Assembly (NCBI RefSeq): GCF_018881855.1
Contig: NZ_JACVPN010000002.1
Span: forward strand, 186,001-250,000
DNA length: 64,000 nt
Source: Polynucleobacter sp. MWH-Berg-3C6
GTDB lineage: Bacteria > Pseudomonadota > Gammaproteobacteria > Burkholderiales > Burkholderiaceae
Direction of reading: 5' to 3'
The position numbers were made by a program, and so were the translations under genes. The notes under the pieces were generated by a model, which saw nothing but the letters and a program-made list of their open reading frames with translations, was not told the origin of the DNA and ran no database searches. Of this stretch, positions 53,650 through 62,386 are shown piece by piece; position 1 is the first letter of the stretch; every line of letters begins with the position of its first letter.

Positions 53650-54264
53650 ATGAAACTAATCGGATCCCTCACCAGCCCCTATGTACGTAAAGTACGCATC
53701 GTTTTTTTAGAGAAAAAGGTCGATGTTGACCTTCAATTAGAGAATGTTTGGGCTGCAGACACCAAAATTGCCCTTTCCAACCCCTTGGGGAAGGTTCCCT
53801 GCCTCATTCTGGAAGATGGTGAGGCTCTCTATGACTCTCGCGTGATTGCAGAATACGCTGACGCCCTCAGCCCAGTCAGCAAGCTCATACCGGCTGATAG
53901 CCGTGACCGCGCGACCGTGAAAACCTGGGAAGCTCTGGCTGACGGAATCACGGATGCCGGCATTTTGGCTCGCCTCGAACGCACTTGGCGCCCAGCTGAA
54001 GAGCAAAGCTCAGCTTGGGTTGATCGCCAAATGGGCAAGATTCAAAATTCTCTGCGTCAAATGTCTGAAATCTTGGGTGAGAATGCCTGGTGCCACGGTA
54101 ATCAAATGACGCTTGCTGATATTGCAACAGGTTGTGCACTTGGTTGGCTAATACTCCGTTTTCCAGATCTGAAATGGCAAGCGCAATATTCAAACTTAGA
54201 TCGTCTGTACCAAAAGTTATTGCAGCGACCTTCGTTTATTGAAACTGAACCGCCTGCTGCTTAA
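53650..54264 (+). CDS. Glutathione S-transferase family protein
   Basis: A 204-residue protein with a thioredoxin-fold N-domain (LIGSLTSPYVRKVRIVFLEKK; the catalytic position near residue 10 is Ser or Tyr rather than Cys) and the helical C-domain (WVDRQMGKIQNSLRQMSEIL, MTLADIATGCALGWL). GKVPCLILEDGEALYDSRVIAEY carries the conserved cis-Pro and glutathione Ser. It resembles bacterial YibF-like GSTs; the substrate is unknown. ATG at 53650 preferred over GTG at 53644. Convergent with mnmA. Confidence 0.9.
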   Translation: MKLIGSLTSPYVRKVRIVFLEKKVDVDLQLENVWAADTKIALSNPLGKVPCLILEDGEALYDSRVIAEYADALSPVSKLIPADSRDRATVKTWEALADGITDAGILARLERTWRPAEEQSSAWVDRQMGKIQNSLRQMSEILGENAWCHGNQMTLADIATGCALGWLILRFPDLKWQAQYSNLDRLYQKLLQRPSFIETEPPAA

Positions 54265-54290
54265 TGCGGATTTAAAAATATTGAATTGGG

Positions 54291-55403
54291 CTAAGCGGAA
54301 ATAATTCCGCCGCCCAAACAAATATCACCGTCATATAAAACAGCTGATTGTCCTGGCGTTACTGCCCATTGCGCTTCCGGAAATCCTAATGAAAAAGTAA
54401 GGTCGACTGTGCTTGTAGTTAAAGTACATGCAGAGTCTGCTTGACGATAGCGAGTCTTCGCAGAATAGCTCCCGGAGACTGGAGCGCTACCAGCAATCCA
54501 ACTTGCATCAATAGCCTCTAGGGTCTTAGCCAGTAACCATGGGTGTTCGTGGCCCTGGGCTACATACAGAGTGTTATTAGCCATGTCCTTACGTGCTACA
54601 TACCAAGCGTCACCATTGCCATCTTGACTACCACCCAAACCAATTCCTTTGCGCTGCCCTAGAGTGAAAAAGGCCAGGCCCATGTGCTCGCCAACAGTCT
54701 TGCCATCCGGGGTTTTAATAGGTCCTGGTGTACGGGGTAGATAGCGGTTTAAGAATTCTCTAAAAGGACGCTCGCCAATAAAACAAATTCCGGTGCTATC
54801 TTTTTTGCGTGCATTGTGTAAACCAATTTTTTCAGCAATGGTGCGCACTTCAGTTTTTGAAATCTCACCCAGCGGAAATAAAACATTAGCTAATTGCTGT
54901 TGCGTTAAGCGGTGCAAAAAATAACTCTGGTCTTTACTAGAATCCAGCGCTTTTAATAATTGCACTTTTCCACCCTCATGGCGGACCCTGGCATAGTGCC
55001 CAGTAGCAATTGCATCAGCACCCAAACTCATGGCGTGATCCAAGAAGGCTTTGAACTTAATCTCAGCATTGCAGAGAACATCGGGATTTGGAGTTCGCCC
55101 TGCAGCGTATTCACGCAAAAACTCAGCAAATACGCGTTCACGGTACTCAGCAGCAAAATTCACCGCCTCAACGTCAATGCCAATCAAATCGGCTACTGAG
55201 ACGACATCCAGCCAATCCTGGCGGGCTGAGCAATATTCATCGTTATCGTCATCTTCCCAATTCTTCATAAATAGGCCGATCACTTCATAGCCCTGCTCTT
55301 TGAGCATCCAGGCGGCTACGGACGAATCTACCCCTCCAGACATGCCGATAACGACTTTTCTGGGCTTTTTAAGGGGGGGTACCGAACAATTAGGCTGACT
55401 CAT
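54291..55403 (-). CDS. mnmA: tRNA-specific 2-thiouridylase MnmA
   Basis: Thiolates U34 of tRNAs for Lys, Glu and Gln. PP-loop [15 protein letters not shown], first catalytic Cys in [11 protein letters not shown], second in [10 protein letters not shown], and [21 protein letters not shown] between them. 370 residues; the C-terminal beta-barrel ends with the usual [14 protein letters not shown]. Divergent from pntA across 179 bases containing a small hairpin. Confidence 0.97.
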   Translation of the reverse strand: MSQPNCSVPPLKKPRKVVIGMSGGVDSSVAAWMLKEQGYEVIGLFMKNWEDDDNDEYCSARQDWLDVVSVADLIGIDVEAVNFAAEYRERVFAEFLREYAAGRTPNPDVLCNAEIKFKAFLDHAMSLGADAIATGHYARVRHEGGKVQLLKALDSSKDQSYFLHRLTQQQLANVLFPLGEISKTEVRTIAEKIGLHNARKKDSTGICFIGERPFREFLNRYLPRTPGPIKTPDGKTVGEHMGLAFFTLGQRKGIGLGGSQDGNGDAWYVARKDMANNTLYVAQGHEHPWLLAKTLEAIDASWIAGSAPVSGSYSAKTRYRQADSACTLTTSTVDLTFSLGFPEAQWAVTPGQSAVLYDGDICLGGGIISA

Positions 55404-55448
55404 TAAAAAAATGCGAGAATACTCTATAGACAGATAAACCCCATTGTA

Positions 55449-55467
55449 GAAGTCTCAACCAGACTTC
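55449..55467. other. Small hairpin between mnmA and pntA
   Basis: Seven-base-pair inverted repeat GAAGTCT / AGACTTC with a five-base loop, in the divergent gap. It has no T tract. It could be a regulator's palindrome or a leader structure; I cannot assign it. Confidence 0.3.
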
Positions 55468-55582
55468 GCATGATTTTAGGCAAAACCATAGCCGGCAGAC
55501 CTTGGGGCTCAGTAAATAGGTAAAACCTAGCCTGTTTATCTTTAAAATAGACTTTTAAAATTTTTGCTTTTGGAGACATGCC

Positions 55583-56716
55583 ATGCGCATAGGAGTGCCG
55601 CTGGAAACAAGGCCTGGGGAAACTCGAGTAGCCGCCACACCAGAAACCGTAAAAAAATTGATTGGCCAAGGCCATAGCGTCGTCATTCAAAAAGGTGCTG
55701 GTGTTCATGCAAGTCAACCAGACTCCGCATACGAAGCTGTAGGTGCCTCTATTGGTAGTGCAGCTGATGCATTTGGAGCAGAGATTGTTCTGAAAGTGCG
55801 CGCGCCTGAAGCAGCTGAACTTAAACAAATTAAATCTGGGAGCGTCCTCATCGGCATGCTCGATCCATTTGATAATGACAATATTGCCGCAATGGCAGCG
55901 CAAGGCGTAACAGCATTCTCATTAGAGGCTGCTCCTCGCACAACTCGCGCCCAAAGCATGGACGTATTGTCATCACAAGCCAATATTGCTGGCTACAAAG
56001 CCGTCATGATCGCTGCTAATGAATATCAGCGCTTCATGCCAATGCTCATGACTGCTGCTGGAACTGTAAAAGCAGCGCGCGTACTGATCTTGGGTGCTGG
56101 TGTTGCAGGTTTGCAAGCTATTGCTACTGCTAAACGCTTAGGTGCTGTGATTGAAGCATCTGACGTTCGCCCAGCCGCTAAAGAGCAAATCGAATCTTTG
56201 GGTGCCAAGTTTGTTGATGTCCCTTACGAAACTGATGAAGAACGTGAAATCGCTCAAGGTGTTGGCGGCTATGCGCGTCCAATGCCGGAAGCTTGGATGA
56301 AACGTCAAGCGGCTTTAGTTGCTGAGCGCGCTCAGCAAGCTGACATTGTGATTACCACTGCTTTGATTCCAGGACGCAAGCCACCAGTCTTATTGCACAG
56401 CGATACCGTTAGCAATATGAAACCTGGCTCTATCGTGATTGATATTGCTGCTGGTCGTGGTGATAACGGCTCAGGTAACTGCCCACTGACTCAAGCTGAC
56501 AAGATTACTGAAGTTAATGGCGTCAAGATTGTTGGTTATACCAACCTTGCAAGCATGGTGGCAGCTGACGCTTCAGCGCTATATGCGCGTAACTTGATCG
56601 ACTTCATGAAACTCATTGTTGATAAAGAAGCGAAATTGGTCATCCCTACTGATGACGATATCGTTACCGCCTGCTTAATGTGTCGTGATGGTCAAGCCGT
56701 CCGCAAAAACTCATAG
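55583..56716 (+). CDS. pntA: NAD(P) transhydrogenase subunit alpha, part 1 (PntAA, NAD-binding)
   Basis: Soluble domain I of the proton-translocating transhydrogenase, which makes NADPH from NADH using the proton gradient. 377 residues, homologous to alanine dehydrogenase: MRIGVPLETRPGETRVAATP, LGAGVAGLQAIATAKRLGAVIEASDVR-type Rossmann loop, and the C-terminal MKPGSIVIDIAAGRGDNG. GGAG precedes the ATG. The complex is split into three genes, as in Rhodospirillum rubrum, rather than the two of E. coli. Confidence 0.96.
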   Translation: MRIGVPLETRPGETRVAATPETVKKLIGQGHSVVIQKGAGVHASQPDSAYEAVGASIGSAADAFGAEIVLKVRAPEAAELKQIKSGSVLIGMLDPFDNDNIAAMAAQGVTAFSLEAAPRTTRAQSMDVLSSQANIAGYKAVMIAANEYQRFMPMLMTAAGTVKAARVLILGAGVAGLQAIATAKRLGAVIEASDVRPAAKEQIESLGAKFVDVPYETDEEREIAQGVGGYARPMPEAWMKRQAALVAERAQQADIVITTALIPGRKPPVLLHSDTVSNMKPGSIVIDIAAGRGDNGSGNCPLTQADKITEVNGVKIVGYTNLASMVAADASALYARNLIDFMKLIVDKEAKLVIPTDDDIVTACLMCRDGQAVRKNS

Positions 56717-56741
56717 AACAAATTTAGACTAAGGAAATATC

Positions 56742-57080
56742 ATGGATCTCGCTGCTTTTCAAAGCATCCTCACAGTCCAAAACATCACCGTGTTTGTGTT
56801 GGCCATTTTTGTTGGCTACCACGTGGTTTGGAACGTTACCCCAGCATTGCATACCCCGTTGATGGCAGTTACTAATGCCATCTCCGGCATCATCATTGTT
56901 GGCGCACTCTTGCAAACCGAAGTCATTGGCGGCGATGAGATCACTCTCACCAGCATTATTGGCGCTGTTGCAGTATTTCTGGCTTCCATCAATATTTTTG
57001 GTGGCTTTATGGTCACCCGTCGCATGCTGGAGATGTTCAAGAAGAAAGCTCCTAAAGCAGATGCGGCTGGAACTAAATAA
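56742..57080 (+). CDS. NAD(P) transhydrogenase subunit alpha, part 2 (PntAB, membrane)
   Basis: Small membrane subunit of transhydrogenase domain II. 112 residues with three hydrophobic helices: [29 protein letters not shown] and [26 protein letters not shown]-like N-terminal region and the terminal [11 protein letters not shown] tail are cytoplasmic by inference. It sits 25 bases after pntA and 42 before pntB. Confidence 0.95.
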   Translation: MDLAAFQSILTVQNITVFVLAIFVGYHVVWNVTPALHTPLMAVTNAISGIIIVGALLQTEVIGGDEITLTSIIGAVAVFLASINIFGGFMVTRRMLEMFKKKAPKADAAGTK

Positions 57081-57122
57081 AACGAGAACAAGATCCTCAT
57101 AGAGATTTAAAGAGACCAAATA

Positions 57123-58490
57123 ATGTCAAACATAACTGCAATTTCCTATCTCATTTCATCGGTGTTGTTCATCCTCGCTTTGCGTGGACTTTCTTCGCCA
57201 ACTACTTCACGCCAAGGTAACACTTTCGGCATGATTGGTATGCTCTTAGCGGTGATCACCACCTTCATGATCCCTGACTTCAAGCCAGTCTTTTCGCTGA
57301 TCATTGCTGCAATTGTTGGTGGCGCAATTATCGGTACGATTGCTGCTAAACGTGTACAGATGACCAAGATGCCAGAGCTCGTCGCTTTGATGCACTCATT
57401 CGTTGGTTTATCTGCAGTATTAATTGCGATTGCTGCAGTATTTAATCCTGCACAAGCCCATACTGGCGCCCAAAAGATTGAACTCTTTATCGGCGCATTT
57501 ATTGGTGCAATTACCTTTACTGCTTCTGTGATTGCTTTCGGCAAATTGTCTGGCAAGGTCAGTGGTAAGCCAGTTACTTTCTCTGGTCAGCACTTACTCA
57601 ACTTGATCTTAGCAATTTCGATGGTTGGCGCAGGTGTTGCTTATTACATGGGCGATAGCCACGCAGCCTTCTTGGCCATGTGTGCAATTGCTTTGGTATT
57701 AGGTATTACTTTGATCATCCCAATTGGTGGCGCTGATATGCCAGTTGTGGTGTCTATGCTTAATAGCTACTCTGGTTGGGCTGCTGCAGGCATTGGTTTC
57801 ACATTGAACAACCCTGTGTTGATTATTGCTGGTGCTTGCGTGGGCTCTTCAGGCGCGATTCTTTCTTACATCATGTGTAAGGCCATGAATCGCTCCATCG
57901 TTGCCGTTCTGCTTGGCGGATTCGGTGCTGAAGCTGCTGCTGGCGGAGCCGACGATGGCGCTCCTAAGAACTACAAAACTGGTTCGCCAGAAGATGCTGC
58001 CTTCCTTATGGAAAACGCAGACACAGTCATTATTGTTCCTGGTTATGGATTAGCAGTTGCCCGTGCGCAGCATGCCCTAAAAGAGTTAACTGAAAAACTG
58101 ACTCATCATGGTGTGACTGTGAAATATGCGATTCACCCAGTTGCAGGTCGTATGCCTGGCCACATGAACGTACTCTTGGCTGAAGCTGAAGTTCCTTACG
58201 ATCAAGTCTTTGAGATGGAAGACATCAATAGTGACTTTGGTCAGGCTGACGTAGTGTTAGTGCTTGGCGCAAACGACGTTGTAAACCCAGCAGCACGCAC
58301 ACCAGGTAGCCCAATCTTTGGTATGCCAATTCTGGAAGCATTCAAAGCTAAAACGATTATCGTAAATAAGCGCTCCATGGCTGCAGGTTATGCTGGTCTG
58401 GATAACGAACTCTTCTACATGGATAAAACCATGATGGTCTTCGGTGATGCGAAGAAAGTGGTTGAGGATATGGTCAAGGCTGTTGAATAA
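57123..58490 (+). CDS. pntB: NAD(P) transhydrogenase subunit beta
   Basis: Carries the remaining membrane helices of domain II and the NADP-binding domain III. 455 residues. Domain III shows VIIVPGYGLAVARAQ, KYAIHPVAGRMPGHMNVLLAEA, DVVLVLGANDVVNPAART and a C-terminal KKVVEDMVKAVE. Numerous hydrophobic segments lie in the first 270 residues. Last gene of the three-gene operon; a strong terminator follows. Confidence 0.97.
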   Translation: MSNITAISYLISSVLFILALRGLSSPTTSRQGNTFGMIGMLLAVITTFMIPDFKPVFSLIIAAIVGGAIIGTIAAKRVQMTKMPELVALMHSFVGLSAVLIAIAAVFNPAQAHTGAQKIELFIGAFIGAITFTASVIAFGKLSGKVSGKPVTFSGQHLLNLILAISMVGAGVAYYMGDSHAAFLAMCAIALVLGITLIIPIGGADMPVVVSMLNSYSGWAAAGIGFTLNNPVLIIAGACVGSSGAILSYIMCKAMNRSIVAVLLGGFGAEAAAGGADDGAPKNYKTGSPEDAAFLMENADTVIIVPGYGLAVARAQHALKELTEKLTHHGVTVKYAIHPVAGRMPGHMNVLLAEAEVPYDQVFEMEDINSDFGQADVVLVLGANDVVNPAARTPGSPIFGMPILEAFKAKTIIVNKRSMAAGYAGLDNELFYMDKTMMVFGDAKKVVEDMVKAVE

Positions 58491-58512
58491 GTAGAGCTAT
58501 ATTCAAAACCAC

Positions 58513-58538
58513 AAAAGGCTGCCATTGGCAGCCTTTTT
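58513..58538 (+). terminator. Intrinsic terminator of the pnt operon
   Basis: Eleven-base-pair stem AAAAGGCTGCC / GGCAGCCTTTT, three-base loop, five Ts. It lies 22 bases after pntB. Confidence 0.92.
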
Positions 58539-58562
58539 ATTTCTCAGTTTTTAGTGCAATAA

Positions 58563-58593
58563 AAAACGCCTGGTCTTTTGAACCAGGCGTTTT
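58563..58593 (-). terminator. Intrinsic terminator of groESL
   Basis: Twelve-base-pair stem AAAACGCCTGGT / ACCAGGCGTTTT, seven-base loop; six Ts follow in the minus-strand transcript. It ends the groES-groEL mRNA 36 bases after groEL. Confidence 0.92.
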
Positions 58594-58628
58594 AGTTTCT
58601 TCAGCGAGCAGCTGGAGAGATGCGGCTA

Positions 58629-60296
<1,668 letters not shown>

Positions 60297-60309
60297 TTAA
60301 ATACCGAAA

Positions 60310-60600
60310 TTACTTCTGTACAACAGCCATGATGTCTTCTTCGCGCATTACGAGAAGTTCATCGCCGTCGACCTTAACTGTTTGACCAGCATATTTGCCA
60401 AATAACACGCGATCGCCAACTTTGACATCAGGTGCATTCAATTTGCCGCTGTCATCGCGCTTGCCTGGGCCTACTGCCAATACTTCACCTTGATCCGGTT
60501 TTTCTGCAGCAGCGTCAGGAATGATGATTCCGGAAGCAGTTTTTGATTCTTGATCTAAACGCTTGATGATTACGCGATCATGTAAGGGACGCAAATTCAT
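60310..60600 (-). CDS. groES: Co-chaperonin GroES (Hsp10)
   Basis: Seven-subunit lid of Gro[20 protein letters not shown], the mobile loop [21 protein letters not shown], and [32 protein letters not shown] are all conserved; 96 residues. First gene of the operon. Its leader from the predicted promoter is about 130 bases and starts with the CIRCE sequence. Confidence 0.99.
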   Translation of the reverse strand: MNLRPLHDRVIIKRLDQESKTASGIIIPDAAAEKPDQGEVLAVGPGKRDDSGKLNAPDVKVGDRVLFGKYAGQTVKVDGDELLVMREEDIMAVVQK

Positions 60601-60709
60601 CTCTTCTCCTATGTTAGTAAGTGTTAACTAATTAAATATCTATATAAATCAATGCTTTATAATCTCTTCACACGGACGCTAAGGGTAATTTACCTAAAAA
60701 TTCACCTTT

Positions 60710-60736
60710 TTAGCACTCGCATGTTGGGAGTGCTGA
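60710..60736 (-). promoter_or_regulatory. CIRCE operator (HrcA-binding site) of groESL
   Basis: TTAGCACTC (60710-60718), nine bases, GAGTGCTGA (60728-60736). The consensus is TTAGCACTC-N9-GAGTGCTAA, so only one base of 18 differs. It adjoins the -10 of the groES promoter; bound HrcA would block it. HrcA is encoded at 21951-22961 in this window. Confidence 0.96.
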
Positions 60737-60766
60737 TTATATAGGTCTGATTCCTGAGATTTCAAG
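60736..60766 (-). promoter_or_regulatory. groESL promoter (sigma-70 type, possibly also RpoH)
   Basis: Minus strand TTGAAA (60760-60765), 18 bases, perfect TATAAT (60736-60741). The same -35 reads CCCTTGAAA, the RpoH -35; 14 bases on from CTTGAA is ACCTATATA, a weak RpoH -10. It is therefore a housekeeping promoter with possible sigma-32 use, repressed through the adjoining CIRCE. Confidence 0.65.
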
Positions 60767-60840
60767 GGCGGTAGGATAAATTCCTGAGAAATAGGCCCTT
60801 ATTTATAATGGGGACAGGTTGGTAGGTCGATTCCTACAGA
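60750..60840 (+). repeat. Three same-orientation ATTCCT repeats before the two-component cluster
   Basis: ATTCCTGAGA occurs at 60750-60759 and again at 60780-60789; a third copy, ATTCCTACAGA, lies at 60830-60840. The spacings are 30 and 50 bases, whole multiples of about one helical turn. The first and third are preceded by TAGGTC(T)G, making a longer imperfect repeat. The Bordetella BvgA heptad (TTTCCTA-like) is similar. A role as operators of the neighbouring BvgA-like regulator is a guess from position and spacing. Confidence 0.4.
60804..60809 (+). promoter_or_regulatory. Candidate -10 of the EAL/response-regulator/kinase cluster
   Basis: Perfect TATAAT. The -35 position 17 bases upstream is TTCCTG, a poor match, and lies in the second ATTCCT repeat. 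A weak -35 overlapping a repeated element would fit activator-dependent transcription. The leader would be about 98 bases. The rest of the 313-base gap (60601-60913) holds the groES leader, CIRCE and groES promoter; I see no gene in it. Confidence 0.4.
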
Positions 60841-60913
60841 TAAATCAGCCCAAAGCCCTTACCGCTCCAATCCGTCCTGCCTAGACTGGACAGTCACCGA
60901 TTGGAGAATGCTG

Positions 60914-61756
60914 ATGAGCCCGAAATCCCGGCTGTACACGCTTGTAAAGGCATGGAAGAACAAACCCTTCCAAGAAGTCCGCGACGCCTGTGGCGCACCC
61001 TGGCTTGGTATGAGTAGCCAAGCTCTTGAAGAACACCAATCCTGGTCCAAGCGACAAGCGATTAGCCATGAACCCATTTTTAACTGTAAGGGAACAAAAC
61101 TGACCGGCTCACTATTTAGACCTCTACTAACAGCCTCCGATATGCAATTACTGCGTTTATTCATGGAAGGCTTGGACACGATTTCCTACTGGTATCGCAG
61201 TGGCCGTTTTATTCCTGGCATTTTGCCAATGCCAACTCATGCCATCGCCTCCAGCGGATACATCGATGCACTGAGTGATCTGATTCTGAACTCACGACTA
61301 CCCGTGGGGCTGATTGCATTAGGAATCCCCTCACTTCCTGAACCAGACATTGCTGATGCGTATAAAGAAGGCTTACTTCGCATGCGCCGACTAGGCGTCT
61401 TGCTGCACTTCATGAACTTCACGGGGACAGCAGATCAGCTGCACTGGATTAATGAGATGCAAATAGAAGGCATTCATATTGATGTCAGTCAGCTTAGAAA
61501 TGAAGCGCTATCAAATGATGTGATGACTCAATTGAAGCAATCACCCTTTTCGACTACACAAATTTATGCAAGCAATATCAGTCTAGTCAAAGACTTAGAG
61601 AATGCATCTGCAATGCACATCGATCATTGCTACGGCGGTCTAATGTTGTCACCGCTCAGTCGCCATCAAATGCTCCAAATTAATGATAGCCGTATCGCTA
61701 AGGCTATTTTTTCGCTGCACCCTCATCCACAACCAAACCAAAATGGAGACCAGTAA
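60914..61756 (+). CDS. Degenerate EAL-domain protein, probably not a c-di-GMP phosphodiesterase
   Basis: A 280-residue soluble protein. From about residue 50 it can be laid over the EAL fold: HEPIFNCKGTKLTGSLFRP (QPIvd..tg...GaEALlRW), LPVGLIALGIP (l.lEiTE), RRLGVLLHFMNFTGT (lr.lGv.lalDDFGTG), IEGIHID (vd.iKID), QIYASNISLVKDLE (vvAEGVEt..q), CYGGLMLSPLS (QGy.fs.P). The catalytic positions I can align are all replaced: the EAL Glu, ITE Glu, the DD pair (M167, N168), the KID Lys (H188), the AEGVE Glu and QGY Gln. GGAG sits seven bases before the ATG at 60914; ATG 60908 is too close. Stop and next start share one base (TAATG). Confidence 0.72.
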   Translation: MSPKSRLYTLVKAWKNKPFQEVRDACGAPWLGMSSQALEEHQSWSKRQAISHEPIFNCKGTKLTGSLFRPLLTASDMQLLRLFMEGLDTISYWYRSGRFIPGILPMPTHAIASSGYIDALSDLILNSRLPVGLIALGIPSLPEPDIADAYKEGLLRMRRLGVLLHFMNFTGTADQLHWINEMQIEGIHIDVSQLRNEALSNDVMTQLKQSPFSTTQIYASNISLVKDLENASAMHIDHCYGGLMLSPLSRHQMLQINDSRIAKAIFSLHPHPQPNQNGDQ

Positions 61757-62379
61757 TGAGAAAACGCGTGATGTTGGTAGATGACCATCCAGCTATGCTG
61801 ATGGCCTTAAAAAGTATGTTGCAAGACCAGTTGTTATTTGAAATTGCAGGGCAAGCCCAGAATGGCGAGGAATGCCTTCGGTCCATCAAAGAGATGAATC
61901 CCAATATGGTGATTCTAGATTTAGATATGCCCAAGACCGATGGTTTTGATGTCATTCGGCGCATTGGCTTGATGTATCCCGATGTGCGAGTTCTGGTTCT
62001 TTCCAGTATGGATGAAGCGGTTTATGGCGGCCGAGTTCGATCACTAGGTGGGCATGGCTTTGTCAATAAAACCGCAGGGGCTGATGTGATCTTGGCAGCC
62101 TGTGTTGCGATCTCGCAAGGGTATAACTTTTTCACACATGGAAAAAATGGTAATAGCTCATTAAGTGACAACGATAAGTTAGCGCTGATTTCTGATCGCG
62201 AGTTACAAGTCATGAAGTATCTTGGAAAAGGGAATACGAATCAGCAGATTTCAGACATGCTTCATATCAGCAATAAAACAGTGGCTACTTATAAGACCAG
62301 AGTTTTTGACAAACTTGGTATCAATAATATTGCCGACTTAATTTTATTCTGCCGCATGAACAAGATCATCGAAAGCTAA
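61756..62379 (+). CDS. BvgA/LuxR-type response regulator
   Basis: A 207-residue NarL/FixJ-family regulator. Receiver domain about residues 3-118: acidic pair D9-D10, phospho-acceptor D55 (VILDLDMP), Lys in HGFVNKTAG. The C-terminal LuxR HTH (about 145-205) has ISDRELQVMKYLGKG, NQQISDMLHISNKTVATYKT and KLGI. GGAG lies seven bases upstream of the ATG, within the end of the EAL gene. It is followed eight bases later by the sensor kinase, presumably its partner. Target genes are unknown. Confidence 0.93.
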   Translation: MRKRVMLVDDHPAMLMALKSMLQDQLLFEIAGQAQNGEECLRSIKEMNPNMVILDLDMPKTDGFDVIRRIGLMYPDVRVLVLSSMDEAVYGGRVRSLGGHGFVNKTAGADVILAACVAISQGYNFFTHGKNGNSSLSDNDKLALISDRELQVMKYLGKGNTNQQISDMLHISNKTVATYKTRVFDKLGINNIADLILFCRMNKIIES

Positions 62380-62386
62380 AAGAAAT

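Noticed and set aside
60601..60913. Small gene or structured RNA in the groES upstream gap
   Set aside because: The CIRCE, groES promoter and ATTCCT repeats explain the structure; no frame with a start signal was found.
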